Below are positions 34,698-42,656 of a stretch of 64,000 nt of DNA, in pieces; the first letter of the stretch is position 1; the number at the start of each line of letters is the position of its first letter. The notes below the pieces were generated by a model. That model was not told the DNA's origin. It saw only the letters and a program-made list of their open reading frames with translations, and made no database searches. This DNA comes from Clostridia bacterium (lineage in GTDB: Bacteria; Bacillota; Clostridia; Oscillospirales; Acutalibacteraceae): assembly GCA_017399405.1 (NCBI GenBank), contig JAFQCT010000012.1:186001-250000 (forward strand), written 5' to 3'. Position numbers and translations under genes: made by a program.

Positions 34698-34925
34698 ATG
34701 GAAAAGCAACAACTCGACAACTATAAGCAATTAGGACTCAATATTGCATATTATCGTAAAGCAAAAGGATTTTCACAAATAGAGCTTGCCGAGAAAATCA
34801 ATATAAGTAGAACTCATATGAGCCGAATTGAAACCGCCGATTGTGCCGTTTCGTTAGATGTCATTTTCAATATTTGTAACGCATTAGAAATTAAACCAAA
34901 TAAATTATTTGATTTCAGAGATTAA
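34698..34925 (+). CDS. XRE-family HTH regulator (module 4)
   Basis: The protein has 75 residues, one complete Cro/C1 HTH: GLNIAYYRKAKGFSQIELAE, INISRTHMSRIETADCAVSL, and FNICNALEIKPNKLFDF. GAGGTG precedes the ATG. It probably binds the palindromes at 34614-34648, which overlap the divergent promoter, and so represses the RING-like gene. Confidence 0.88.
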   Translation: MEKQQLDNYKQLGLNIAYYRKAKGFSQIELAEKINISRTHMSRIETADCAVSLDVIFNICNALEIKPNKLFDFRD

Positions 34926-34952
34926 GAGCAGTTTAACTGCTCTTTTATTTTT
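34926..34952 (+). terminator. Terminator of the module 4 XRE gene
   Basis: GAGCAGT-TTA-ACTGCTC followed by TTTTATTTTT, directly after the stop codon. Confidence 0.88.
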
Positions 34953-34963
34953 GCAAAAATAAA

Positions 34964-35025
34964 TGTCACCCTGAGCAATGCAAAGGGTCTCTTTTTTGAG
35001 ATTCTTCGCTACGCTCAGAGTGACA
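34964..35025 (-). repeat. Dispersed palindromic repeat family 1, copy B
   Basis: TGTCACCCTGAGCAATGC... and ...CGCTACGCTCAGAGTGACA arms around GTCTC-TTTTTT-GAGA. It is a complete 62-bp imperfect palindrome, inverted relative to copy A at 33923. Confidence 0.88.
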
Positions 35026-35031
35026 CATTAA

Positions 35032-35059
35032 CGGGACGATGTGGGCATCGTCCCCTACA
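35032..35059 (-). repeat. Dispersed palindromic repeat family 2, copy B
   Basis: CGGGACGATG-TGGG-CATCGTCCCCTACA, inverted relative to the copy at 33987 and in the same orientation as the shorter relative at 54219-54244. Confidence 0.88.
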
Positions 35060-35067
35060 ATTTTGTT

Positions 35068-35655
35068 TTATTCAAAAAATTCGTTTTCAACACTTGCACA
35101 GAGATAATGGTATATTGGCAAGTGGTATTCTTGGATTTTGTAGGTTTCGGTTGATGGTGCACAGATTGTAACATCTGCAAGTTGCTTTAACTCCCCACCC
35201 GTTTTGCCCGTTAGTGCTATTGTTTTTACTCCAAGAGATTTTGCGACTTTTACTGCATTAACCACATTTTTTGAATTGCCTGATGTTGAAATTGCAATCA
35301 ACAAATCATTATCTTTTGCATAACCATAAACTTGTTGTGCAAATACCATATCTGCATCATTATCATTTATAGTTGCAGTCATAAGGGATGTATGAGCAGA
35401 AAGTGAAATCGCAGGCAAAGCACCTTGCAATTTTTCTCTTAAATCTTGTGGTATTCTCGCGTCAGTTACCTTTCTTGATTTGAGAAATCCTTTCATCAAT
35501 TCCCCTACAATATGGTCGGCATCTGCTGAACTCCCACCATTGCCACAGACAAGGATTTTTCCACCCTTTTTATATGTATCAATCATAAGTGAAAGAGCGT
35601 TTTCAATGTCGTTTTTGCAAATATTCAGTTGTGGGTATCGTTCAAATAAATCCAT
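35068..35655 (-). CDS. gmhA: SIS-domain phosphosugar isomerase, GmhA type
   Basis: The protein has 195 residues with the sedoheptulose-7-phosphate isomerase pattern: ILVCGNGGSSADADHIVGELMKGF (about 32-56), SLSAHTSLMTATINDND, AISTSGNSKNVVNAV and the C-terminal QEYHLPIYHYLCASVE that supplies a metal/substrate His. It would convert sedoheptulose 7-phosphate to D-glycero-heptose 7-phosphate for heptose or glycan sugar synthesis. The ATG at 35655 lies 1 nt past the upstream stop with GGTG 6 nt before; an alternative GTG overlaps. No HldE or HldD partner is present nearby, so the pathway remains open. The symbol follows the family. Confidence 0.85.
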   Translation of the reverse strand: MDLFERYPQLNICKNDIENALSLMIDTYKKGGKILVCGNGGSSADADHIVGELMKGFLKSRKVTDARIPQDLREKLQGALPAISLSAHTSLMTATINDNDADMVFAQQVYGYAKDNDLLIAISTSGNSKNVVNAVKVAKSLGVKTIALTGKTGGELKQLADVTICAPSTETYKIQEYHLPIYHYLCASVENEFFE

Positions 35656-35656
35656 A

Positions 35657-36583
35657 TTATTCACCCTTAAAAAGACTTAATAATTCTTTATCGCAAAAAT
35701 CTTTTATTATAATGTTTGTACCGAGTTTTTTGTGTAAATCTCGTTGAAAATCGGCATTTTCGGGAAGTCGGCTTACTACAAACGCACCCATTTGCACGCC
35801 TGCTTGAATTTCGGCACGACCGTCCCCTATTACAAGCACATTTTCGCCCTTAACACCAAGTTCTTTAAGAAGTTTTTGCATAACCATATCTTTTGGCATT
35901 TTCTCCGTCCAAGTTGAGCCAATTATATCTTCAACAAGTTCATCTTTGCCGATTTTATAGCCAAGTGCTTCAACTTCTTCATGCATTCCCATACCTTTTT
36001 CCACTACTGCACCCGTTACAAAATAATTTTTGACACCGTTATCTTTTAAGAATTGCAAAAACTCCATTGAGCCTTTTATTCTGAACTCATTGGGGTTTTC
36101 TTTTGCTTTTTTAAGATTTTTATCGCGACAAAATCCGTTGAGCACTGCCTCATAAAGTTTGAAAAGTCGAGGAGTCTGCTCTTTTAACATTTCGGTCATT
36201 TCAGGTGTTTCAGGCAAGTCGTCATAATACTCAATACCGTTGTTAATTCTCTCAATTATTTGGGAATTGGTCTGCATATCGCAATTAACTTTTATATTTC
36301 CCTCTTGAACTGACCTACGAATTGCCCACTCCATTTGAGTAAGTGCCGAAAGCCCCGCCGACTCAATACAAAACTGGTCAGTTTCGGGGAGTTTCATAGT
36401 ACCCGCAAGGGAAATAAGTCTTTTTTGATTTTTTATACTATCAAAATCTTCAGGCAAACCATTTTTGATTACATCAAAAAGACAAATGCTCATAACAGGT
36501 GGCCAATCACGAATAAGCGAATGTGTACCGTCAATATCGTGAAAAGCGTATTTAATTTTGTAGTTCTCACGAATTGTCAGCAT
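35657..36583 (-). CDS. HAD-family hydrolase
   Basis: The protein has 308 residues. Motif I is H-D-I-D-G-T-H-S (Asp16, Asp18), motif II lies near YFVTGAV (Thr), the lysine of motif III lies in the EKMPKDM region, and motif IV is VIGDGRAEIQAG. The large alpha-helical cap (about 25-165) places it among C1-capped HAD phosphatases. Co-transcription with the GmhA-type isomerase suggests a sugar-phosphate substrate, perhaps the heptose bisphosphatase role, but this is inference. AAGGAG precedes the ATG. Confidence 0.82.
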   Translation of the reverse strand: MLTIRENYKIKYAFHDIDGTHSLIRDWPPVMSICLFDVIKNGLPEDFDSIKNQKRLISLAGTMKLPETDQFCIESAGLSALTQMEWAIRRSVQEGNIKVNCDMQTNSQIIERINNGIEYYDDLPETPEMTEMLKEQTPRLFKLYEAVLNGFCRDKNLKKAKENPNEFRIKGSMEFLQFLKDNGVKNYFVTGAVVEKGMGMHEEVEALGYKIGKDELVEDIIGSTWTEKMPKDMVMQKLLKELGVKGENVLVIGDGRAEIQAGVQMGAFVVSRLPENADFQRDLHKKLGTNIIIKDFCDKELLSLFKGE

Positions 36584-36592
36584 AATAACTCC

Positions 36593-37081
36593 TTACTTTT
36601 TTGGTCCGGGTCTGTGTTTTGCGGTGTATTCAAGTGTGTTGATTTTGATAATTGTAACTATTTTTGTCATTTTTTCTTCAAATTCAAAATCCTTGCCCGT
36701 CTGTGTTTTCATAAGGGCAGATAAAGCGAATTTCTTTTCTTCAACATCTTCAACGATTTCGGCAATTCCCCTACCCATAACACTAGCATAAGTAATTCCA
36801 TATTTACAAGCAACTTCGCCCTCAAATGGCACAATATCGCAACACATTTCAAAGAAAACTTTTGGATTTGCACGAATTAAATCAAGTTTTCTGCCACGAT
36901 TTGCACCGTGAAGATAAATTGTAAGTTTACCGTCTTCCATTATGTAGCCATAATTCATTGGCACAACATAAGGCTCGTCACCATCAACAAGTCCTAAATG
37001 CAAAACTTTAGATTTATCAAGAATTTTAATAATTTCGTCTATGTCAGTAACCTGACGCTCGCGTCTTGTCATTCCGTTCAT
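36593..37081 (-). CDS. FMN-binding split-barrel (pyridoxamine-phosphate-oxidase-like, NimA type) protein
   Basis: The protein has 162 residues. It begins R-R-E-R-Q-V-T-D and continues with the G-L-V-D-G-D-E-P-Y-V-V-P-M-N-Y-G-Y segment and Y-L-H-G-A-N-R-G-R-K-L, the hallmark of the 5-nitroimidazole-reductase-like (NimA/B) flavoproteins, ending H-R-P-G-P-K-K. These bind FMN and act as small cytosolic reductases; true drug reduction cannot be inferred. It is the first gene of a three-gene minus operon with the HAD and GmhA-type genes. GAGG lies 11 nt before the ATG. Confidence 0.87.
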   Translation of the reverse strand: MNGMTRRERQVTDIDEIIKILDKSKVLHLGLVDGDEPYVVPMNYGYIMEDGKLTIYLHGANRGRKLDLIRANPKVFFEMCCDIVPFEGEVACKYGITYASVMGRGIAEIVEDVEEKKFALSALMKTQTGKDFEFEEKMTKIVTIIKINTLEYTAKHRPGPKK

Positions 37082-37170
37082 AAAATAGAAACCTCACTAA
37101 ATCTTTTTATATTCTTATCACATTTTAACACATTAACCTTGAAAAAGATATACACATATTCAAGATTGGT

Positions 37171-37202
37171 AAACAATTTTGTCGCATTTTTCAATAATTT
37201 TG
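37171..37202 (+). promoter_or_regulatory. LytTR-type direct repeat pair upstream of the two-component operon
   Basis: AAACAATTTTG (37171-37181) and CAATAATTTTG (37192-37202) repeat with a period of exactly 21 bp, two helical turns, as for known LytTR (AgrA/VirR-class) sites. The same 11-mer pair lies before the LRR gene at 39342-39373. It is about 90 bp upstream of the likely -10 (TATACT, 37293-37298), and a perfect dyad TGTAAAT-A-ATTTACA (37255-37269) lies between. The 247-bp gap 37082-37328 holds no gene that I can see. Confidence 0.65.
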
Positions 37203-37328
37203 TATTTTGACTTGTTTTTACCATTCAAATATGTACCATATAACCTAGGGATATTGTAAATAATTTACATTTAATTATTTACCATTTTTTGATATACTTA
37301 ATATATTCATAATATATGAGGTGATATT

Positions 37329-38054
37329 TTGAACATAGCAATTTGTGATGATGATAAAGAATTCAGGGCCTTTCTTGAAAACAGCTTGCGAAATTATTTT
37401 GACAAAAAAAGCTTTTCACTTAACGTATTTCAATTTGAAAGCGGAGAAGCACTTTTAAGTAACGAGCTTTTATTTGACTTGGTTTTTCTTGATGTTGAAA
37501 TGGAAAACATCAACGGTATTGAAACGGGCAAAGAATTAAAAAAGAGAAATCCGCGCAACATCATTTTTGTAATCACATCATATAACGGATATTTAGACGA
37601 TGCATTCAAAATCAACGCGTTCAGATTCTTGTCAAAACCCCTTGATGTAACAAGACTTTACAAAGCGTTAGATGATGCAAACGATTTAATAAAAAATGAT
37701 ATTATAGTATTTAACGATATATACAAGGGTGAGGATGTAAGAATTTATGCCAACGATATTATTATGTTAGAAATCGAAGGCAGAAAAACAAAAATCACAA
37801 CCGTTAATGGTACATATTTATCAAAGGACAAAATAACCGACTGGAAATTACGACTTAACGGTATCTCTTTTGTTTGCCCACATTCAAGCTACATTGTTAA
37901 TCTTGACTATTCTATAAGACACACAAGAACAGAGCTTGTTTTAGCCCGAAAGGATTCAGAAGGCAATATTGTTGACCGATTCACTGTATCTATTGCCCCT
38001 AAAAAGCAGGCAGAAATTAAAAAAGCATTTTTTTATGTTTTAGAAAGGAGATAA
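37329..38054 (+). CDS. LytTR-family response regulator (AgrA-like)
   Basis: The protein has 241 residues. The N-terminal receiver domain has the acidic pocket I-C-D-D-D (6-9), the phospho-acceptor Asp55 in L-V-F-L-D-V-E-M, and the conserved Lys103 in F-L-S-K-P. The C-terminal LytTR DNA-binding domain (about 135-238) includes I-I-M-L-E-I-E-G-R-K-T-K and V-C-P-H-S-S-Y-I-V-N. The start is a TTG with GAGGTG 5 nt upstream. It sits 2 nt before the kinase gene. It is expected to bind phased direct repeats, and candidate sites are seen upstream of this operon and of the LRR gene. Confidence 0.93.
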   Translation: MNIAICDDDKEFRAFLENSLRNYFDKKSFSLNVFQFESGEALLSNELLFDLVFLDVEMENINGIETGKELKKRNPRNIIFVITSYNGYLDDAFKINAFRFLSKPLDVTRLYKALDDANDLIKNDIIVFNDIYKGEDVRIYANDIIMLEIEGRKTKITTVNGTYLSKDKITDWKLRLNGISFVCPHSSYIVNLDYSIRHTRTELVLARKDSEGNIVDRFTVSIAPKKQAEIKKAFFYVLERR

Positions 38055-38056
38055 TT

Positions 38057-39331
38057 ATGGCGTTTTTAGCAACAATTTATTTTATTGAAATTATAATTGT
38101 ATTCCTTTTTGCAAAATCAATTTATGAGCCTAAATTTAACCATTTGATATCTTTTCTTGGCACATTGATTGCATACTCACTACTTTTTATTGTAAATGTA
38201 GTTTTCAAGCTTGAAGTGTTAAACATACTGTTTATGCTTTTAATCAATATACTCGTCTTGAAATTATTATATAAGAGCTCGTTAAAATCATCACTTTTTC
38301 ACGGACTTGCTCTTATGATTTCTGTTTTCATTTCAGAATTTACGGTAGTTTATTTTTCATCTTTGATTATAAAAGAGTCTTATATGAGTTCTGATAATCT
38401 TCATTTGCAGTCACTTATAAGTATGCTGTTATTTTTCTTGATTACACGCGTGCTTGCAAGACTTTCAATAAAAGAAAGCAACGGAGCGGCTTGGGGAACA
38501 TGGGTAGGACTTGCGGTGTTGCCATTCAGTAGTGCAGTGGTTTTATTTGCTTTCAGATTTGCAACAAAAAGTATAGCTCTACAAACAGTTGAAAGTATTT
38601 GTATACTAATTGCAAGTATTGTTCTGTTTTTGGCTAATGTGATTGCTTATGTAATATATGAACGAGCAGAGCTGAACACACAAAAACTTATGGAATTAGA
38701 GCTTGCTAACCAGAAAAATGAAATTGATATGCAATATCTTAATCTGATTGAAAAGAAAAATCAGTCAATGCAGGTTATGGCACACGATTATAAAAATCAC
38801 TTTATTACAATCGCTTCAATGACTGACTCAGTTGAGGTTAAAGAGTACATAAACGGGTTGCTTGGTGAAACGTCACGACTTGATAATATGGGCAAAACTC
38901 AAAACAGACTTTTAGATGTTATTTTAAGTAAATATACTGCGGTTTGCGAAGAAAAAGATATTGCCTTTGAAATAGACGTTGTAACTGACAACCTTGCGAT
39001 TATGAACAACAATGATATTTCATCTTTATTTAATAATCTTCTTGATAATGCAGTTGAAAGCGCAGGAAAATCAAAAGATAAAAAGGTGCTTGTGCAAATT
39101 ACAAATGTTATGAATTCTTATCGCAAAATTGCGGTAATAAATAGCTGTGATACTCCACCAAACACAAAAAATGGTGAACTTGTTACAAGCAAAGAAAACA
39201 AAGACGCACACGGTTTTGGCACAAAAAGTATTAAAAAGATTGTCAACAAATATGATGGTGAATTAGATTGGGAATTTGACGAAAACGCAAAAGTGTTCAA
39301 ATTCACAATTCTTATTCCTATAAACCAATAA
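38057..39331 (+). CDS. AgrC-like membrane sensor histidine kinase (GHKL)
   Basis: The protein has 424 residues with six or seven membrane helices (about 1-205), a coiled stretch, the H-box M-A-H-D-Y-K-N-H (phospho-acceptor about His243), the N-box N-N-L-L-D-N-A-V-E-S (about 325-335) and the G-box H-G-F-G-T-K-S-I-K-K-I-V. This is the architecture of peptide-sensing AgrC/ComD kinases. GGAG lies just before the ATG. No AgrD-like peptide or AgrB-like protease is visible within the window, so its signal is unknown. Confidence 0.93.
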   Translation: MAFLATIYFIEIIIVFLFAKSIYEPKFNHLISFLGTLIAYSLLFIVNVVFKLEVLNILFMLLINILVLKLLYKSSLKSSLFHGLALMISVFISEFTVVYFSSLIIKESYMSSDNLHLQSLISMLLFFLITRVLARLSIKESNGAAWGTWVGLAVLPFSSAVVLFAFRFATKSIALQTVESICILIASIVLFLANVIAYVIYERAELNTQKLMELELANQKNEIDMQYLNLIEKKNQSMQVMAHDYKNHFITIASMTDSVEVKEYINGLLGETSRLDNMGKTQNRLLDVILSKYTAVCEEKDIAFEIDVVTDNLAIMNNNDISSLFNNLLDNAVESAGKSKDKKVLVQITNVMNSYRKIAVINSCDTPPNTKNGELVTSKENKDAHGFGTKSIKKIVNKYDGELDWEFDENAKVFKFTILIPINQ

Positions 39332-39341
39332 AAAGATATTC

Positions 39342-39410
39342 CAATAATTTTGTTGCAATTTTCAATAATTTTGCAATTTAATTGATAAGAAAAATTATTC
39401 TTGTTAAAAT
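39342..39410 (+). promoter_or_regulatory. Promoter of the LRR gene with phased LytTR-type direct repeats
   Basis: Two perfect copies of CAATAATTTTG (39342-39352 and 39363-39373) lie exactly 21 bp apart. They end 8 bp upstream of TTGATA (39382-39387), 17-bp spacer, TAAAAT (39405-39410). The position just upstream of the -35 is the usual place for a LytTR activator. The gene starts at 39450. Confidence 0.78.
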
Positions 39411-39449
39411 CATATTGCTGCAACATCTTTTATGTGAGAGGAGATTTTT

Positions 39450-42400
39450 ATGAAAACACATATTAAGAAAATTTCACCAATATTCTTAGCTACCTTTATG
39501 TTATTATGTTCAATGGTATTGTGCACAATATTTGTAGATTTCGGAAGCACATTTACCCCGATGGCAAGTGCAGCTGATGGTAATTCTTTAAAATATACTA
39601 AGAAAGGTAACGGAACTTGTTACGTAAGTGGTTTCAGTACAGATGCCACCGACAAGGCTGGTGAACTGATTATTCCTGAAGAAATTAACGGATTAACCGT
39701 CACAGGTATCAGTAGTTATGCATTTGATGGCTGTAAGGAGCTTACAAGCGTTGTTATTCCTGGTACTGTTACAGTTATTGAAGCACGTGCTTTTCAGAAT
39801 TGCTCAAAAATTGAAACAATAGACGTTCCAAATGGCTTAACCTCATTAGGTGCTAACGCTTTTTACAATACCGCTTTTTATAAAAATGAAGTAAACTGGG
39901 ATGGCTCAATTCTTTACCTTGAAAACTATTTGCTTTCTGCAAAGAAATCTGTTTCGGGTGAAGTAACTATTAAAGACGGCACAACGCTTATGGCAGGTGC
40001 ACCATTTTCTGATAAAGCCAACATTACTAAAGTTACAATTCCTGGTTCATTATCTGTAATTAACAATGGTGCTTTCAAAAATTGTAAGGCTTTGACCGAA
40101 GTGGTGTTTTTAGAAGGCGTGCAGAAAATCGGAGAAAATGCATTCTGGAATTGCCCAAATCTTGTTAAAATGACTCTTCCCGCATCTCTTAAGGAAATCG
40201 GTCAGGATGCATTTGGAAACTGCTATGATATTGAAGAGCCACACTATAATGGTACAATTGACCAATGGGCAAGCATAAACTTCAACGGTTATTACAACAA
40301 TCCTGTTTATTGGGCTGAAACTCTTTATATTGATGGTGAAAAAATTACTGAAGTAGTTATTTCAACTTCCGTAATCAATGAAGGTGCTTTCAAGAATTGT
40401 AAAACATTAGAAAAGGTTATACTTACTGACTCGGTTGTTGAAATTCAAGAGTCTGCATTTGCCGACAATTCTTCTTTAAAGGAAATTCATTTCGGAAAGA
40501 ATGTTAATAAAGTCGGATATCTTGCATTTCAGAATTGCCAAAAAATTGAAAAAGTCACTACAACAATGGATGTAAACGAATGGTCACAGATAGATTTTTA
40601 TGATTCGCGTTCAAATCCTATTTCTGGAAACCTTTATATAAATGGTGTGTTGCTTGAAGATGCAGTTTTTTCAGGCATTACAGAAATCAAGCCATACACA
40701 TTTTACAACTGTGCATCAATTAAAAATATAAGCAGTACAAGCACTGTTCAGGTGATTGGTGAAGGTGCTTTCTTTGGCACCTCAGTTGAAAACCTGGAAA
40801 TAGCTGAAGGCACAATTTTAATTGAAGCAAACGCCTTTGCATATAGCGAAGCCTTAAAAACTGTCATTTTACCAAGCTCTCTTGTGCAGGTTGATGCTGA
40901 TGCATTTCTTAACTCAACAAATATAAATTATGTGAATTATACAGGAACACTTAGTCAATGGGTTAATATTGCTTTTTTGAGCGAAACTGCAAATCCTGTT
41001 TATTATGCAAAGGACTTACATATAAATGGTGAGCTCCTTGAATATGCGGTAATAGATAATACCGAATATATTTATTATTATTCATTTATCAATTGTGAGT
41101 CATTAAAAACTGTTTGTATAGCAGACGGTGTTACAATAGTGGCAAATTCAGCATTTTTCGGTTGCTCTAATTTAGAAAGTGTAGATTTACCAAGCACACT
41201 TACAACATTTGGTAACGATGTATTTGCTCGTTGTAATAACCTTAAAAAAGCAAATTATCGCGGTACTATTGACGAATGGGCAATGATAGATTTCTTTTCA
41301 GAGGCAGCAAACCCTATTTATTATAGTCACTGTTTATACCTCAATGATGTCCTTTTAGAAAATGCAGTAATCAAAGAAGCAGAGCAAATAAAAAATTATA
41401 CTTTTGTTAATTGCGATTCTATCAAGACTTTGATAGTCGGCGGAAACACAAAGCAAATCAACATAGCTTTTAATAACTGTCAGGGATTAACTTCAATTGA
41501 CATACAAGAAAGTGTACATAATATAGAAATCCACGCTTTTATGTATTGTACTGTTCTTGTTAACCTTCATATTTCTGAAGAAGGTGAATCACTTCCTTTA
41601 GGTAGCAGTGCTTTTTATGGATGCTCGGCACTTGAAAAAGTTATTCTTCCAAAAAGAGTTGTAAGCCTTGGCAATTCAACCTTCAAGAAATGTACTTCGT
41701 TGAAAATAGTTTATATGAACAAAGAAATTAGGAGCGTAGGATATGACGCTTTCTATGATTGCCCAGCATTAGAAATTGTTTACTATGAGTCAGGCGAAGA
41801 GCAATATGCAGAAATTATAATAGGTTCAGGTAATGAATCACTTTTAAGTGCAGAAACTCATTACAACGTTCACGATATTGAAAGTCACTACACAACAATT
41901 ACAGTTAATGCAACTTGTACAGAAGATGGCTCAATAACAAAATCTTGCCCTTGTGGTTATTCATCATTCACAATTATTCACGCATCAAGTCACAAGCCGA
42001 TTGTTATAAACAAGTATGATGCAACCTGCACACATAACGGTTACACGGGCGACACAATCTGCGAGGCTTGTAAAGAAGTATTTGAGCAAGGCGTTGTAAT
42101 TGAATATCTTGGCCACATTGGCGGTACTGCAACTTGTAGCCAACAGGCGTTATGCGAAAGATGTAGCGAGTATTATGGTGAAATTATTCCTCACTCATTT
42201 ACAAACGATACAGATGCAATATGTGATGAATGTGGCTATGAAAGAGAGTTAAACCTTCCACAAGAGCCGGAACAAAATAACGGTCAAAATACAGAACAGG
42301 ACAATACTCCAAACAATGTTCAGGATAATATTGAAAGTATTGCTCAAGACAATTCTCAAAATAATGCACAGAATAATGTTCAAGGTAATATACAGAGCCC

Positions 42401-42617
42401 AACACAAAATAGCGCGGATAACTCCAAACCAAATAACACACAAAAGCCTGTTGAAGACAACAAGCAAAATGTTGGGCAAGATAACATGATTCAAAACGAC
42501 ACACAAAATACAGAAATATCAAAAACGACCTTAATAATAACCAGTGTGGCTGTTGCTTCAGGAATTGCACTTTCAGGTGTATACATTTTCAAGAAAAAGC
42601 GAATAGTAACTAAATAA
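39450..42617 (+). CDS. BspA-like leucine-rich-repeat surface protein
   Basis: The protein has 1055 residues. A signal peptide (about 1-40) is followed by BspA/LRR_5 repeats (about 55-810; units such as AFDGCKELTSVVIPGTVTVI). Interspersed are four copies of a G-T-x-x-x-W...NP-x-Y...L-x-I-x-G module (near 268, 371, 497, 603). A Cys-rich region (about 820-932) has four CxxC-type pairs, for example CPCG, CEAC, CERC and CDEC. An Asn/Gln-rich stalk (about 937-1024), one membrane helix (about 1026-1046) and a basic tail FKKKRIVTK anchor it. There is no LPxTG. Such proteins are adhesins or binders of host or bacterial surfaces. It lies directly after the LytTR/AgrC genes and carries their candidate target repeats. 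Confidence 0.92.
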   Translation: MKTHIKKISPIFLATFMLLCSMVLCTIFVDFGSTFTPMASAADGNSLKYTKKGNGTCYVSGFSTDATDKAGELIIPEEINGLTVTGISSYAFDGCKELTSVVIPGTVTVIEARAFQNCSKIETIDVPNGLTSLGANAFYNTAFYKNEVNWDGSILYLENYLLSAKKSVSGEVTIKDGTTLMAGAPFSDKANITKVTIPGSLSVINNGAFKNCKALTEVVFLEGVQKIGENAFWNCPNLVKMTLPASLKEIGQDAFGNCYDIEEPHYNGTIDQWASINFNGYYNNPVYWAETLYIDGEKITEVVISTSVINEGAFKNCKTLEKVILTDSVVEIQESAFADNSSLKEIHFGKNVNKVGYLAFQNCQKIEKVTTTMDVNEWSQIDFYDSRSNPISGNLYINGVLLEDAVFSGITEIKPYTFYNCASIKNISSTSTVQVIGEGAFFGTSVENLEIAEGTILIEANAFAYSEALKTVILPSSLVQVDADAFLNSTNINYVNYTGTLSQWVNIAFLSETANPVYYAKDLHINGELLEYAVIDNTEYIYYYSFINCESLKTVCIADGVTIVANSAFFGCSNLESVDLPSTLTTFGNDVFARCNNLKKANYRGTIDEWAMIDFFSEAANPIYYSHCLYLNDVLLENAVIKEAEQIKNYTFVNCDSIKTLIVGGNTKQINIAFNNCQGLTSIDIQESVHNIEIHAFMYCTVLVNLHISEEGESLPLGSSAFYGCSALEKVILPKRVVSLGNSTFKKCTSLKIVYMNKEIRSVGYDAFYDCPALEIVYYESGEEQYAEIIIGSGNESLLSAETHYNVHDIESHYTTITVNATCTEDGSITKSCPCGYSSFTIIHASSHKPIVINKYDATCTHNGYTGDTICEACKEVFEQGVVIEYLGHIGGTATCSQQALCERCSEYYGEIIPHSFTNDTDAICDECGYERELNLPQEPEQNNGQNTEQDNTPNNVQDNIESIAQDNSQNNAQNNVQGNIQSPTQNSADNSKPNNTQKPVEDNKQNVGQDNMIQNDTQNTEISKTTLIITSVAVASGIALSGVYIFKKKRIVTK

Positions 42618-42621
42618 AAGA

Positions 42622-42655
42622 AACCCCGAGAAGTTAAACTCCTCGGGGTTTTTAA
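42622..42655. terminator. Bidirectional terminator after the LRR gene
   Basis: AACCCCGAG (42622-42630) pairs with CTCGGGGTT (42642-42650), followed by TTTAATTT; A-rich on the other flank, for the convergent symporter gene. Confidence 0.9.
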
Positions 42656-42656
42656 T

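Noticed and set aside
34018-34925. Toxin-antitoxin system (RING protein with XRE antitoxin)
   Set aside because: The genes are divergent rather than in one operon, and the membrane RING protein matches no known toxin family. The idea stays as a testable possibility in the findings, not a call.
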